The notes under the pieces are model-generated. The model did no database searches, was not told where the DNA came from, and was given only the letters and a program-made list of their open reading frames with translations. A program made the translations under genes and the position numbers. From Chelydra serpentina (taxonomy: Eukaryota > Chordata > Testudines > Chelydridae), in NCBI GenBank assembly GCA_037349315.1, contig JBAIAC010000021.1, positions 5,270,001 through 5,334,000 of the forward strand: a stretch of 64,000 nucleotides of DNA, read 5' to 3'. How positions within the stretch are numbered: the first letter of the stretch is position 1; every line of letters starts with the position of its first letter. Shown one piece after another: positions 1 through 9,866 of this stretch.

Positions 1-505
1 GTTTACATAAATCACATTACTTAATCCAGCCCCTCTCGTAAGGGCTCTAAATTTTACTCTGTAAATTTCAGGTGTAATTTGAAATTGTTTCAAAACCAAA
101 TCCTTAAGTTTACCATAGTCAGAAGCATCCTCAATAGGCAATTGAATATGTCAATTTTGCTACCAATGTGCTCATCTTTTGATCTTCAGGAATTGCATGA
201 AGGGTGCACAGTCTTTCAAAGGTGATGAAATATTCAGCAATATCACTGGATTTATCATATTGTGGACATAATCACTCCCATTTGTGGATTTTTGGGGACA
301 TGGGCCAACTGCCAAAGGATTCCATCTTTTCCACTCCACCTCCAGTTCATGCTTCCTCTCACTTTCACTCTCCTTCTGAGCATGCTGCTTCTCTCTTTCC
401 TTCTCCTCCTTGGCAGCTTTTTCTCTGGCCACTTGTGCATCAATCTCCATTCGTCTGAATTCCAATTGTCTTCCAAGTTACTTTTTTTTCTCTTTCTTCA
501 GCTTG
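1..505 (-). mobile_element. LTR retrotransposon gag remnant, probably Ty3/gypsy-like (partial, runs off the window)
   Basis: Read on the minus strand, this stretch encodes a charged, coiled-coil-like segment (many K/E/R, around 340-465) followed by a gag core with a phrase close to DYGKLKDLVLKQF near 70-120. Phrases of this kind are typical of SCAN/gag-like proteins of vertebrate gypsy-type elements. The frame is broken at least once (a TGA near 270 and a shift near 150), so it is not functional as it stands. It is the downstream part of the element whose LTR, primer-binding site and gag start lie at 2146-3655; a LINE separates the two. The pol region would lie beyond base 1. Family assignment comes from recalled sequence patterns only. 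Confidence 0.65.
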
Positions 506-2145
506 TTGTTGGCGTCCGTTAGTCTCGAGAGACGATGGATATGCGCCCATGGGGAATGTTTAGTTGATGGTTGTGCAGCGTCTGTTGTGGCTGCGAAGCC
601 TGACACAAGAGAGGCAGTCTCGATTGCATTTGCTGCATTTGAAGGCGGTGTCAGCTGTGGGTTGGAGCCGCTGCTTCCTTTTTCGTTGAACCCGCTTTTC
701 CTCGGCAAGCTGCCACAGCTTGTCTTCACCTGTTTTCAATCCAGTGGTCAGAGCGCGTCTCCATCTGCATCTGTCCTGGGCGAGCTCTTCCCAGCTGTTG
801 ATGTCGATTTGAACAGTCTTCGGGTCCCTCTTACAAACATCCTTGAAGCGAAGGTGGGGCCGTCCTGTAGCTCTGTTTCCGGAGGCAAGTTCGGCATACA
901 ACAGGTCTTTGGGGATCCGTCCATCTTCCATGCGACTTAGATGGCCAAGCCATCTGAGGCGGCGTTGACGGAGGAGAGTGAACATGCTGGAGATCTTGGC
1001 ACATTCCAGCACCTCGTTGTTAGTTATTCGATCACTCCAAGTGATCCTGAGTATGCGACGGAGGCAGCGCATGTGGAAGGTGTTCAGTCTCTTTTCTTGC
1101 GACGTGTAGAGGGTCCAAGTTTTGCTGGCGTAGAGAAGAGTGTTTAACACACATGTACAGTACACAGCGACCTTTGTGTTGATGGTCAGCATGTTGTTGT
1201 TCCATACTCTCTGTGACAATCTGGCCAAAATTGTGAAGGCCTTGCCGATTCTATGGTTGATCTCAGGGTCCAGTGAGAGGTTGTCCGTGATGGTAGATCC
1301 AAAGTAGGTGAACTGACTGACCACCTCTAGCACATAGTCATTGATGGCAATGCTTGGATGTTCTGCATCCTGGGCCGTAACTTTGGTCTTCTGAAGACCG
1401 ATTGTCAACCTGAACTCTTCGCAAGCTCTGGAAAAGCAGTCAATCAGACGCTGGAGATCGGTTTCTGTGTGGGTGGCCAGAGCAGCGTCGTCTGCAAACA
1501 GCAGGTCTCTGATTGTTGCCTCCCATACCTTGTTTTTGGCCTTTAGTCGAGCCAGATTGAAAAGTTTCCCGTCAGACCGGGTGTGGAGATAGACTCCCTC
1601 TGTGGAATTTCCAAAGGCACGTTTCAGCAATGCTGCAAAGAAGATGCCGAAGAGTGTAGGAGCGAGAACACAGCCTTGTTTTACTCCACTGTGGATGTCG
1701 AAGGCATCGGAGGACGAGCCATCATACAGTACTGTGCCTTTCATGTTGTTGTGAAAAGACTGGATCACGCTCAGCAGCTTCGGTGGGCAGCCAACCTTTA
1801 TCAGGATCTTGAACAGCCCATCTCTGTTCACAAGGTCGAAAGCTTTGGTCAGGTCTATGAAGGCAAGGAATAGCAGCTTGTGCTGTTCTCTGCATTTCTC
1901 TTGCAGCTGCCTTAAGGAGAAAACCATGTCAGTTGTGGATCTCCCTGCTCGGAACCCGCACTGTGACTCTGGGTAAACTCTGTCAGCAAGCTTCTGCAGT
2001 CTATTCGGGATCACACATGCGAAGACTTTACCCACAACACTCAGGAGCGATATGCCTCTGTAGTTGTTGCAGTTGCTTCTATCACCCTTGTTCTTGTAGA
2101 GGGTCATGATGTTGGCGTCTGTCATATCCTGAGGTACTGCAATCT
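506..2145 (-). mobile_element. 5'-truncated non-CR1 LINE inserted in the gag of the LTR element
   Basis: The interval is one minus-strand non-LTR retrotransposon fragment. Its 5' end starts inside the reverse-transcriptase domain at about 2142 and its short 3' tail ends near 506-512. Gag-like coding sequence lies on both sides: the gag start codon at 2184-2182 upstream and the remainder from about 505 down. The LINE therefore landed inside a gag open reading frame. I could not see a clear target-site duplication. The clade (RTE, Nimb, R4 or other) cannot be settled by eye; it is not CR1, because its sequence differs clearly from the CR1 copies in this window. Confidence 0.8.
560..2125 (-). 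CDS. LINE reverse transcriptase, C-terminal 521 residues, uninterrupted
   Basis: This is an open frame of 521 codons. It contains reverse-transcriptase palm motifs in order: FIDLTKAFD (motif A, catalytic Asp), GVKQGCVLAPTLF (motif B) and LLFADDAALA (motif C, FADD). A thumb/connection region follows with the phrase WLGHLSRMEDGRIPKD. The extreme C-terminus carries a C-x2-C-x12-H-x3-C zinc-knuckle-like finger. The first Met is not the native start: the frame continues upstream to the truncation at about 2142, and the endonuclease domain is missing. The lack of stops over 1.5 kb suggests a fairly recent insertion. It cannot move on its own, having neither endonuclease nor 5'UTR. Confidence 0.85.
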   Translation of the reverse strand: MTDANIMTLYKNKGDRSNCNNYRGISLLSVVGKVFACVIPNRLQKLADRVYPESQCGFRAGRSTTDMVFSLRQLQEKCREQHKLLFLAFIDLTKAFDLVNRDGLFKILIKVGCPPKLLSVIQSFHNNMKGTVLYDGSSSDAFDIHSGVKQGCVLAPTLFGIFFAALLKRAFGNSTEGVYLHTRSDGKLFNLARLKAKNKVWEATIRDLLFADDAALATHTETDLQRLIDCFSRACEEFRLTIGLQKTKVTAQDAEHPSIAINDYVLEVVSQFTYFGSTITDNLSLDPEINHRIGKAFTILARLSQRVWNNNMLTINTKVAVYCTCVLNTLLYASKTWTLYTSQEKRLNTFHMRCLRRILRITWSDRITNNEVLECAKISSMFTLLRQRRLRWLGHLSRMEDGRIPKDLLYAELASGNRATGRPHLRFKDVCKRDPKTVQIDINSWEELAQDRCRWRRALTTGLKTGEDKLWQLAEEKRVQRKRKQRLQPTADTAFKCSKCNRDCLSCVRLRSHNRRCTTIN

Positions 2146-2482
2146 GGCTAATTCAATTTTTTTCTGGACCTCACTTTCTGTCATATTTACTAACCTTCCT
2201 GCCCTTACCACAGCCTAGCCTGAGAGCTAGAAAAGTAAAAAAAAACAAAAAACCAGCCTGTGAATTCCCTTGCTATAGCTTAACTCCTCTGCCTTCGGGC
2301 AAAGAAAAAAAAAAAGTCCAGCTGCTCTCAGCTTAAAAAAAAAAAAAAAAAAAGTGTCCTTAAAAAATAAAAACAAAAAAAAAACTTCCCTGGTGTTCAA
2401 GCAGCCAAAAGAAAAAATGTGTCCTTTTAAAATCCTGAGGTCTGTGCTTCAGGTTCAAGATGATCCCACCACGCTGCCACCA
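2146..2482 (-). mobile_element. LTR-element leader: primer-binding site and gag start
   Basis: On the minus strand the LTR end (…CCTGACA at 2483) is followed at once by TGGTGGCAGCGTGG (2482-2469). Its TGG start fits a primer-binding site complementary to a tRNA 3' CCA end. About 285 bases of A/T-rich leader follow, then an ATG at 2184-2182 that opens a gag-like frame beginning MTESEVQKKIELARL. That frame is cut after about 16 codons by the LINE at 506-2145. Which tRNA serves as primer was not determined. Confidence 0.65.
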
Positions 2483-3655
2483 TGTCAGGGTTCCCTCCCC
2501 ACTCTGAACTCTAGGGTACAGATTTGGGGACCCGCATGAAAGACCCCCTAAGCTTATTTCTATCAGCTTAGGTTAAAAACTTCGCCAAAGAACAAATCCT
2601 TTCCTTGTCCTTGGATGGTATTGCTGCCACCACCAAGTGATTTAGACAAAAATTCAGGAAATGGACCACTTGGAGTCCCTATTTCCTCAAAACATTCCCC
2701 CAAGTCTCTTCAACTCCTTTCCTGGGGAGGCTTGATAATAATATACTGTGGGAATTGCCGGCACTACTATGATGGGTCCCGCACTGTCTCTTCTTGTGGG
2801 GGGGTTTCAGGGTGCCATTTCTTGCCCCTGAACTGGGGTAACAGCTATCCTACTAGTATCCCAGGGAAGGGGAGTGGAGAGGGAGGGACCCGGGCCCGCC
2901 CTCTACTCCGGGTCCCAGCCCAGGGGCCCTATGATAGCAGGTGAACCACTTGAACCAGTGATTCTTTCCCCTGGGCTACTTCCCTCTCCTGACCTTCAGC
3001 TTGTGGGGCTTCCTGCCTTCCCTCTGCACAAGCCAGGGGTCCCTTTACCTAGGATCTTGGTGGTCTTAGCCCACTGCAGCACTTCTCAAAACTCTCCTCT
3101 GCTTTCCTTCGAACTGCTCTTTGTTCCACTACCAATCCACTCTGCTTCACTCCTCCAAACTGCTCTCTGCTCCACCACCAAACCACTCTGCTCCAACTCC
3201 TCCGAACTGCTCTCTGCTCCACCACCAAACCACTCTGCTCCAACTCCTCCGAACTGCTCTCTGCTCCACCACCAAACCACTCTGCTCCAACTCCTCCAAA
3301 CTGCTCTCTGCTCCACCACCAAACCACTCTGCTCCAACTCCTCCAAACTGCTCTCTGCTCCACCACCAAACCACTCTGCTCCAACTCCTCCAAACTGCTC
3401 TCTGCTCCACCACCAAACCACTCTGCTCCAACTCCTCCAAACTGCTCTCTGCTCCACCACCAAACCACTCTGCTCCAACTCCTCCTCACTCTGCTCCAGC
3501 TCCTCCTCTGGCTGATTGAAGCAGGGGGATTTTATCAGGTGACTGGCTTCAGGTGCTCTAATTGGTTTCAGGTGCTTTTAATTAATCTACAGGGAATAAG
3601 GCTTCTCCTCATCCTAGATCACTCTCCTGCTGCCTTCTGGCCATGCCATATCACA
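2483..3655 (-). repeat. Long terminal repeat (about 1.17 kb) of the LTR element
   Basis: On the minus strand the LTR begins TGTGATATGG (3655) and ends CCCTGACA (2483), giving the canonical TG…CA borders (TGT…ACA) directly before a primer-binding site. It contains a 47-bp tandem array at 3110-3500. Just upstream of the array, in LTR orientation, is an A/T motif GATAAAATCC (about 3536-3527) that could act as a TATA box. Only this LTR is in the window, so LTR divergence and target-site duplication cannot be checked. The upstream flank is a DIRS fragment, so the element inserted into or beside older mobile DNA. Confidence 0.7.
3110..3500 (+). repeat. 47-bp tandem repeat array inside the LTR
   Basis: The block AACTGCTCTCTGCTCCACCA starts at 3158 and recurs at 3205, 3252, 3299, 3346, 3393 and 3440, an exact 47-bp period, with degraded partial units on both sides. 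Units differ only by occasional A/G changes (CCAAACTG or CCGAACTG). Because 47 is not a multiple of 3 and the unit has few stop triplets, several frames on both strands stay open. The apparent low-complexity proteins here are artefacts of the repeat. Confidence 0.9.
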
Positions 3656-4870
3656 CAGGAGACTCGGTGCCGGCAGCACAGGCAAGCTCAGGCTGGGAAC
3701 CAGAGGGAGAGTTTCCGGTGCCAGAGACTGGTCACATTGTATTGGTGCAGTAGGTGGCAGCATAGCGCTGCCCTGGGCCGGAGGTTTCTGTTCCCTCGGG
3801 GCTCAGCTAGGAGGCTTTCACTGCTAGGAGCGGAGTTTCACTGCTTTTGCTCCTCGGGACGTCTTGGTACTGACAGGGCCGGTGCAAGGAAGTTCCGCGC
3901 CCTAGGCAAAACTTCCTTGCACCAGCCCTGCACGTGCCCCCTGCCCGTGGAAGCTGAGCAGGGAGCGGCTCGCTGCAGCTGCCTCCCGCCTCCCAGCTCG
4001 GCGCCTGAGCGGAGAGCTGGGAAACAGCCGCCCGCCGCCCCCCAAATCCTAGCACTCTAGGCGACCGCCTAGGGTTGCCTAGTGATAGCGCCGGCCCTGG
4101 GTACTGAACGGTCCCAGTACCTTGCGGTCCGGCGCTCTGGGTGCCGTTGGTACCAGGGCAGTTTTTGCGGTCGGGGATCACTTTTTTGGAGGCCAATTGC
4201 AGTGCAGTGAGGAGTGAGACCGCTTGTGTGTGGCTTTGGTCCTGGTGAGGAGGGGTCCTGGACTCGGGGTCAGAGGGATTTCTCCAGCATTAAAAGTTTT
4301 AATTAGAGGTCCCTGGCCTTCCTTGTCCGCACTGAGTTTCTTGCAGTGGGGACCCTTTTGGGTAACGCGTGTCTCCGCCAGGCAACCAACACACTGCGAG
4401 TGGCCACCTGTCACTGGTATTGAGTCTCTTCGGGTCAGACAGTGCTTGAAACCTGGAGAGACCGGCATGTCTGAGAGGCTAGCTGAATAAAGAATGGGAA
4501 TAGTCCTGGTCTGATGCCTCTTCAGTGACTGCCCGCCCGAAGCGGGGAGAAAAAAAAGGAGACTTTTTTGGGGGGTGGTTAATGTGAAAATGAAAGAAAG
4601 TGAACGGAGAGATAAACAATAAGGAAAATTAACTGAGAAAAGGGCAGAGTAGATAAGGACGCTGCTCTTGTTCTGACCAAAACCAAGGGCGGTAGAAAAG
4701 AAACTGGGTGGTGGTTGGCTGCACGCGCAGGGTAGCCACTCGGAGTGGCATGAGATGGCTGCCATGTGTGCGCGGCCACCCAGGGCACTGCTACAGCAAG
4801 TCTCCGACTAGAAGTGCATGGCGCCAAGACACCCCAAGTGGAGCATCCACAGGGACACTCCTCGAAGAAG
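3656..4870 (-). mobile_element. DIRS-type retrotransposon, 5' end only (copy 0)
   Basis: This is minus-strand sequence matching the 5' end of the DIRS element at 26.8-32.8 kb. It includes the outer terminal repeat at about 4770-4870 (GTGGAGCATCCACAGGGACACTCCTCGAAGAA). The start of ORF1 carries a cysteine-rich stretch with C-x2-C and C-x3-C-type spacing, around 4300-4480 minus, equivalent to the one at 32137-32388. A frame opening MASKKVIPDRKNC at 4196 may be an ORF1 segment. The copy is cut by the LTR at 3655 and holds a hAT MITE at 3874-4099. Reverse transcriptase and recombinase are absent here. Confidence 0.6.
3874..4099. mobile_element. 226-bp non-autonomous hAT element (MITE) with 8-bp target-site duplication
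   Basis: The element begins CAGGGCCGGTGC and ends GCGCCGGCCCTG, giving imperfect terminal inverted repeats. It is flanked on both sides by the identical octamer GGTACTGA (3866-3873 and 4100-4107), the 8-bp duplication expected of hAT transposition. No coding capacity is visible. The left 57 bases (3874-3930) form a second inverted repeat of 21-nt arms with one mismatch. Confidence 0.88.
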
Positions 4871-4879
4871 CAGCTTGTT

Positions 4880-5200
4880 TGTTGTTTGAACCCTATATCA
4901 TCTTCTCCTTTAGGTTGCTGGGGATTTATGTCAGGCTAAGTGGTCTATAATTAACCAGATGGTGATTGTCCTTTTTTGACTATTGGCACATTAGCACTCC
5001 TCTACTCTTCTGGAATTTTCCCATTAGTCCAAGATATTTATTTATTAAAATCTATGAGCGAGCCAGAGGTCTCCTCAGGCTGACTCTTTATCCAGGCCTT
5101 CCCATTTAAAATCTTCAGCCCTAGGAAATGCTGTTTCAACACTCTCATCTGTTAATAATAGAGCTAGCTGGGAATTAGACAAAAAGCTGTCAAAAAATGC
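4880..5200 (-). mobile_element. Old CR1/L2-like reverse-transcriptase fragment
   Basis: The minus-strand translation shows the broken phrase TNGKIPEE…ANVPIVKKG followed by a decayed NYRPLSLT…IPSNL-like stretch. This matches the conserved N-terminal reverse-transcriptase region of CR1/L2 LINEs; compare the intact equivalent at about 13650-13780 on the plus strand. Stops and frame changes are frequent, so it is an ancient remnant. A poly-A run (5209-5226) separates it from the next DIRS element. Confidence 0.5.
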
Positions 5201-5226
5201 CAATTCCTTAAAAAAAAAAAAAAAAA

Positions 5227-5560
5227 GTTACTCCCCTTCTTGTAACTGTTGTTCTTCGAGATGTGTTGTTCACGTCCATTCCAATCAGGTGTGCGTGCTG
5301 CGTTCACGGTTGTCAGAAACTTTTCCCTTAGGAGCTCCTGTCGGGTTGGCTAGAGAGCCCTATGCAGTGGTGCTTCCCTGGCACTCAATATATGACCCTG
5401 CCAACCCAGCCCCTCATCAGTTTGGCTACTCCAACAGAGAGGAAGGAGAGTGGGTATTGGAATGGACGTGAACATCTCGAAGAACAGTTACATGAAGGTG
5501 AGTAACCGTCTTTTCTTCTTCGAGTGCTTGTTCACGTCAGTTGCAATCAGGTGACTCCCA
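5227..5560. repeat. DIRS copy 1 terminal repeat plus internal complementary region
   Basis: The outer border GTTACTCCCCTTCTTGTAACTG (5227-5248) is followed by TTCTTCGAGATGTGTTGTTCACG. Its complement recurs at about 5460-5512 as GACGTGAACATCTCGAAGAACAGTTACATGAAGGTGAGTAAC. A second inverted arm, CTTCGAGTGCTTGTTCACGTC, follows at about 5518-5540. This arrangement fits the internal complementary region of DIRS elements, which in the accepted model templates joining of the two element ends into a circle. Confidence 0.7.
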
Positions 5561-6504
5561 AGCTCTCCCCTGGAGGTGGGGTCGGAGTTAAGGAACCACT
5601 GATTGGAGAACTTCCCTGCCAAAAGCTGCATCCTCTCTGGCATGCATGTGATGGCATAGTGAGTAGTAAACGTGTACACGGATGACCCAGTCGCCGCTCT
5701 GCAGATCTCCTGAATGGGCACCTGAGCCAGGAAAGCGGAGGATGAGGCTTGAGCCCTCGTGGAGTGGGCTGTAATAGGCGGAGATGGAACCTTGGTGAGG
5801 TCATAGCAAGTACGGATGCAGTCCGTGATCCATGACAAAATGTGCTGTGAGGAGACCGGAAGCCCTTTAACCTGGTCTGCCACCACTACGACCAGTTAGC
5901 TCCATTTCCTGAAAGGTTTAGTGTGCGTAATGTAGAATGCTAGCGCTCTCCAGACGTCTAGCGAATGAAGTCTCTGCTCCCAGGCATTGGCATGCGGCTT
6001 GGGATAGAAGACTGATAGAAAAATGTCTTGTCCAATGTGGAATTGAGATACAAGAGACCCCCGCTATACCACGCGCCACTATAGCGTGAATTTGGTATTA
6101 GTGGGGGGCGAGCATGGATCCCAAAATAAATTGTTTACATTGGGATCCATGGTAACGTGCTCCCCCACGTTAACATGGTACCGTGTATGGCTCCCAAATC
6201 CCACGTTCTAGTGCAGGTACAGTGTACCACTTTGGGCAGGAAGGCTGGGTGAGGCCTGAGCTGTACCTTGCCCTTGTAGAAGACTGGGGGGGGGGGGGGA
6301 GAGAAGGGGGTCGAAGGTTAGTGCTTTTAAGTTGGACACCCTCCTGGCCGAAGTGAAGGCAACCAGGAACGCTACCTTCCACGAGACACACAGAAGAGAG
6401 CATGTAGCTATTGGTTCAAATGGGGCTCCCATTAGTCTGGAGAGGACCAGATTGAGGTCCCAAGCGGGTACTGGTGGTCGAGAATGTGGGTATAGTCTTC
6501 CCAA
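5488..6504 (-). pseudogene. DIRS copy 1 tyrosine recombinase (broken)
   Basis: Tyrosine recombinases cut and rejoin DNA and are thought to integrate DIRS circles. The N-terminal part of the catalytic domain shows VAFTSARRVSNLKAL (about 6330-6380), with the first catalytic Arg in the typical ARR-x-S context. The C-terminal part shows AHSTRAQASSSAF (the H-x2-R motif) and FTTHYAI, with the expected nucleophilic Tyr, in the frame 5886-5488. The two parts lie in different frames separated by a degraded, G-rich stretch (6170-6300), so the gene is dead although the key residues survive. Confidence 0.72.
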
Positions 6505-6794
6505 ACCCTTTAGGAAATGGGCCCATCATGGAGTTGGCGAATACCAAGAGCCCCAACTCTCCCGGGTGGAATGCTGAGATGGCCGCAAGGTGTACCCTGA
6601 TGGATGATCCTGCCAATCCCTGCAGCTTCAGATGTAGTAGGAATTCCAGGATGAGTGGTAAAGAGGTCAGAAGTGGAGATGTGCGACGCTGTTCACAGCG
6701 GCACGAGAACCTTTTCCACTTAACTAGTGGGAAGGTTTTCTGCTACCAAGCAACACCTCTGTCACTGAATCCGAGCATTGGAGCTCCGTTGGGT

Positions 6795-7616
6795 TTAACC
6801 ATGAAGCTTCCAGCCATGAGATAAAGGGATTGGAGGTCTGGGTGAAGGAGGCAACCATGGTCCTGTGTGATCAGATCTGGGTAAAGTGGCAATGCAGTCC
6901 ACCGACATCTCCAGAAGCATGGAGTGCCAATGTTCTCGTGCCCATGCTGGGACCAGCATGATCACGTCTGCTCTGTCTCTGCAGATCTTGAGCAGCACCT
7001 TGTGGATGAGTGGGACCAGCGGGAAGGCATACATGAGATGGTCCCTCCAAGGTAACCAGAACATGTCCGCGATGGAGCCCGGACTGTGTTTCTGGAAGGA
7101 GCAGAATGCTGGGCACTTCCTGTTGCTTCTGGTGGCGAATAGGTACACCCCGGGAAAGCCCCACCTTTGGAATACGGAATGTAAGATGTCCTGATGGACT
7201 GACCACTCGTGGTTGAGAAACGATCTGCTGAGATGGTCTGCAATCTCGTTCTGCAGTCCTGGGAGATAGGATGCCTCCAGGTGAATAGTGTGGGCTATAC
7301 AGAGATCCCAAAGCTGGAGAGCTTCCCAACAGAGAGGAGAGGAGCTGGCTCCGCCCTGTTTATGTAATACATGGCAGTGGGATTAGTCAGTCAACACGGC
7401 CATGCAGTGACCTTGAAGTCTGTCACTGAAGGTCTGGCAAGCTAGTCTCACCCCTCTGAGTTCCTTTATATTGATGTGGAGCAGGATCTCAGACTGCGAC
7501 CACCTGCCCTGCGTCTGTAGATCTCCTAGGTGGGCCGCCCAACCTATGTCTGATACGTCCGTTACCAAGGTCATGGACGGCTGAGGTGCACTGAATGGGA
7601 CTCCTTCCCAGACCAT
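6795..7616 (-). pseudogene. DIRS copy 1 RNase H domain (broken)
   Basis: The frame 7616-7383 includes LVTDVSDIGWAAHLGDLQTQG and HINIKELRGVRLACQTF, typical of the RNase H region of DIRS polyproteins, with the first catalytic Asp seen in TDVSD. The next part (7148-6795) contains LFATRSNRKCPAFCS and ADMFWLPWRDHLMYAFPLVPLI, the conserved end of the domain. A frame change and lost coding sequence lie between them. It follows the reverse transcriptase directly, as expected for one polyprotein. Confidence 0.75.
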
Positions 7617-7655
7617 GCGAGGGTCCAGCCACCAACGGAGGGTGTCCAGGACTCG

Positions 7656-8454
7656 TCACGGCACTATTACTACCGAGTCCAAACCGTGTCGGCCTGGGTG
7701 ATAAACTGAGGCAAGCCAAGCCTGGCGTGGCCTGAGTCTCAGTCTGGCATGTGTGACCACATAGATGCACGCTGCCATGTGTCCGAGGAGACTTGGGCAT
7801 ACCCTTGCAGTCGTAGTGGGGTATCGCTTGAGAGTCTGAATGATTCCTGTTAGTGCGGGGAATCTGGACCCCGGTAGTGTGGCTCTTGCATGAACCAAGT
7901 CTAGCACCGTCCCAATGAATTCTATTCTTTGGGTCGGTGACAGCATCGACTTGTCCATGTTGAGGAGGAGACCCAGTCTCTGGAAGGTATTTGTGACTAA
8001 CTGGACTTGGGATTCCACCTGCCCCCTGGAGTGCCCCCTTAACAGCCAGTCACCAAGATAGGGATACACCTGTACCTGCCTCTTGCAGAGAAAGGCCACA
8101 ACATGCACTCGGTGAACACTCGGGGGGACAGTTGATAAACTGAATGGGAGCACCATGAACTGGTACTGCTTGTGATCGACCACAAATCTCAGGAAACTTC
8201 TGTGGGCCGGACAAATGGCTATGTGGAAGTACGCGTCTTTCATGTTGAGGGCAGCGTACCAGTCCCCCAAATCCAGGGAAGGAATGATCGAGCTCAGGGA
8301 GACCATGCAGAACTTCAACTTTACCATAAATTGGTTGAGTCCTCACAGGTCTAAGATGGGTCTGAGACTCCCCTTCCCCCTTAGCTCCTGAAGGAACCTC
8401 CTCCACCACCCCTAAGGGGAGAAGCGATTGCAAGGAGTACAAGGAGTTGCTCAT
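7656..8454 (-). pseudogene. DIRS copy 1 reverse transcriptase, active-site Asp replaced
   Basis: The minus-strand frame (223 codons from 8327) shows LGDWYAALNMKDAYFHIAI (motif A, catalytic Asp in MKDAYFHI), FLRFVVDHKQYQF and VLPFSLSTVP (motif B region), then VYPYLGDWLLRG where YLDDW is expected. The first Asp of the catalytic pair is Gly, so polymerase activity should be lost. The start of the domain lies in another frame (8454-8050). The family is DIRS reverse transcriptase, related to Ty3-type enzymes. Confidence 0.82.
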
Positions 8455-8727
8455 GAGAAGGGTTCCTGAAGAGGGACGGGGAAGGGGGCTGGGAGGGAAG
8501 GGAGTAGCAGAATTGGAGAGAATATCCCACCTCTACAATGCGAAAGACCCAACAGTCCAATGTTATAAAGGGACCATGCACGGTAGAAGTGGGATAGACA
8601 GTTCAGAAAACGGGGGGAAGGATCCGGTATGGAGTTTGGCATGCCATCCTCGGGCATCCCTTCAAAACCCTTGTTTGGATCCCAACTGTGGCTTAGTTGG
8701 GCCATGGCCAGACGACTGGTTAGACAG

Positions 8728-9866
8728 CTTAGCAAAGCTTTTGATACGGTCTCCCACAGTATTCTTGCCAGCAAGTTAAAGTAGTATGGGCTGGATGAAT
8801 GGACTATACGGTGGATAGAAAGCTGGCTAGATCATCAGGCTCAACGGGTAGTGATCAATGGCTCCATGTCTAATTGGCAGCCAGCATCAGCAGAGTGCCC
8901 CAAGGGTCGGTTTTGTTCAATATCTTCATTAATGATCTGGAAGATGGCGTGGACTGCACCCTCAGCAAGTTTGCAGATTACACTAAACTGGAAGGAGTGG
9001 TAGATACGCTGGAGGGTAGGGATAGGATACAGAGGGACCTAGACAAATTAAAGGATTGGGGCAAAAGAAACCTGATGAGGTTCAACAAGGGCAAGTACAG
9101 AGTCCTGCACTTAGGATGGAAGAATCCCATGCACTGCTACAGACTAGGAACCGAGTGGCTGGGCAGCAGTTCTGCAGAAAAGGACCCAGGGGTTACAGTG
9201 GACGAGAAGCTGGATATGAGTCAGTCAGCAGTGTGCCCTTGTTGCCAAGAAGGCTAATGGCATTTTGGGCTGTATAAGTAGGAGCATTGCCAGCACATCG
9301 AGGGACATGATCATTCCCCTCTATTTGGCATTGGTGAGGCCTCATCTGGAGTACTGTGTCCAGTTTGGGGCCCCACATTACAAGGATGTGGAAAAATTGT
9401 AAAGAGTCCAGCAGAGGGCAACAAAAATGATTAGGGGGCTTGAACATATGATTTATAAGGAGAGGCTGAGGGAACTGGTATTATTTAGTATGCAGAAGAG
9501 AAGAGTGGGGGGGGGGGGGATTTGATAGCGGCTTTCAACTACCTGAAGGGGTGGTTCCAAAAAGGATGGGGCTCGGCTGTTCTCTGTGGTACCAGATGAC
9601 AGAACAAGGAGTAATGGTCTCAAGTTGCAGAGGAGGAGGTTTAGGTTGGATATTAGGAAAAACATTTTTCATTAGGAGGGTGGTGAAGCACTGGAATGGG
9701 TTACCTAGGGAGGTGGTGGAATCTCCTTCCTTAGAGGTTTTTAAGGTCAGGCTTGACAAAGCCCTGGCTGGGATGATCTAGTTGGGGTTGGTCCTGCTTT
9801 GAGCAGGGGGTTGGACTAGATGACCTCCTGAGGTCCCTTCCAACCCTGAGATTCTATGATTCTATG
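8728..9866 (+). mobile_element. CR1 LINE, 5'-truncated copy (A) inserted in DIRS copy 1
   Basis: The plus-strand sequence starts inside the ORF2 reverse transcriptase (AGCAAAGCTTTTGATAC, motif A region) and runs to the CR1 3' end ATTCTATGATTCTATG at 9851-9866. The remnant reads [24 protein letters not shown], where the catalytic FADD is FADY, plus stops and small indels. DIRS coding sequence flanks it on both sides (8727 and 9867). It is more diverged than copy B. CR1 copies are normally 5'-truncated, as here. Confidence 0.9.

Larger units (their letters stand above)
5227..8727 (-). mobile_element. DIRS-type retrotransposon copy 1, 3' part: recombinase, RNase H, reverse transcriptase
   Basis: DIRS elements encode a gag-like protein, reverse transcriptase/RNase H and a tyrosine recombinase, and have inverted rather than long terminal repeats. 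Here, reading from high to low coordinates: reverse transcriptase (8454-7656), RNase H (7616-6795), tyrosine recombinase (about 6504-5488) and a terminal repeat with internal complementary region (5560-5227). The element continues at 9867-10385 and 15077-16053, interrupted by two CR1 insertions. Several frame changes and stops make it non-functional. It is the same subfamily as copy 3, as their terminal repeats are alike. Confidence 0.82.

Noticed and set aside
410..940. 176-codon plus-strand frame near the left end
   Set aside because: It is antisense to the LINE reverse transcriptase and gag; composition reflects the opposite strand.
3110..3500. CRISPR-like regular repeats
   Set aside because: Units are contiguous with no unique spacers, and the context is a vertebrate LTR.
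3049..3519. Several overlapping frames on both strands with repeated Cys/Ser/Pro or Trp/Glu-rich motifs, suggesting a repeat protein
   Set aside because: They come from a 47-bp tandem repeat that is open in several frames; the same DNA gives different repeat proteins in each, and it lies in an LTR.
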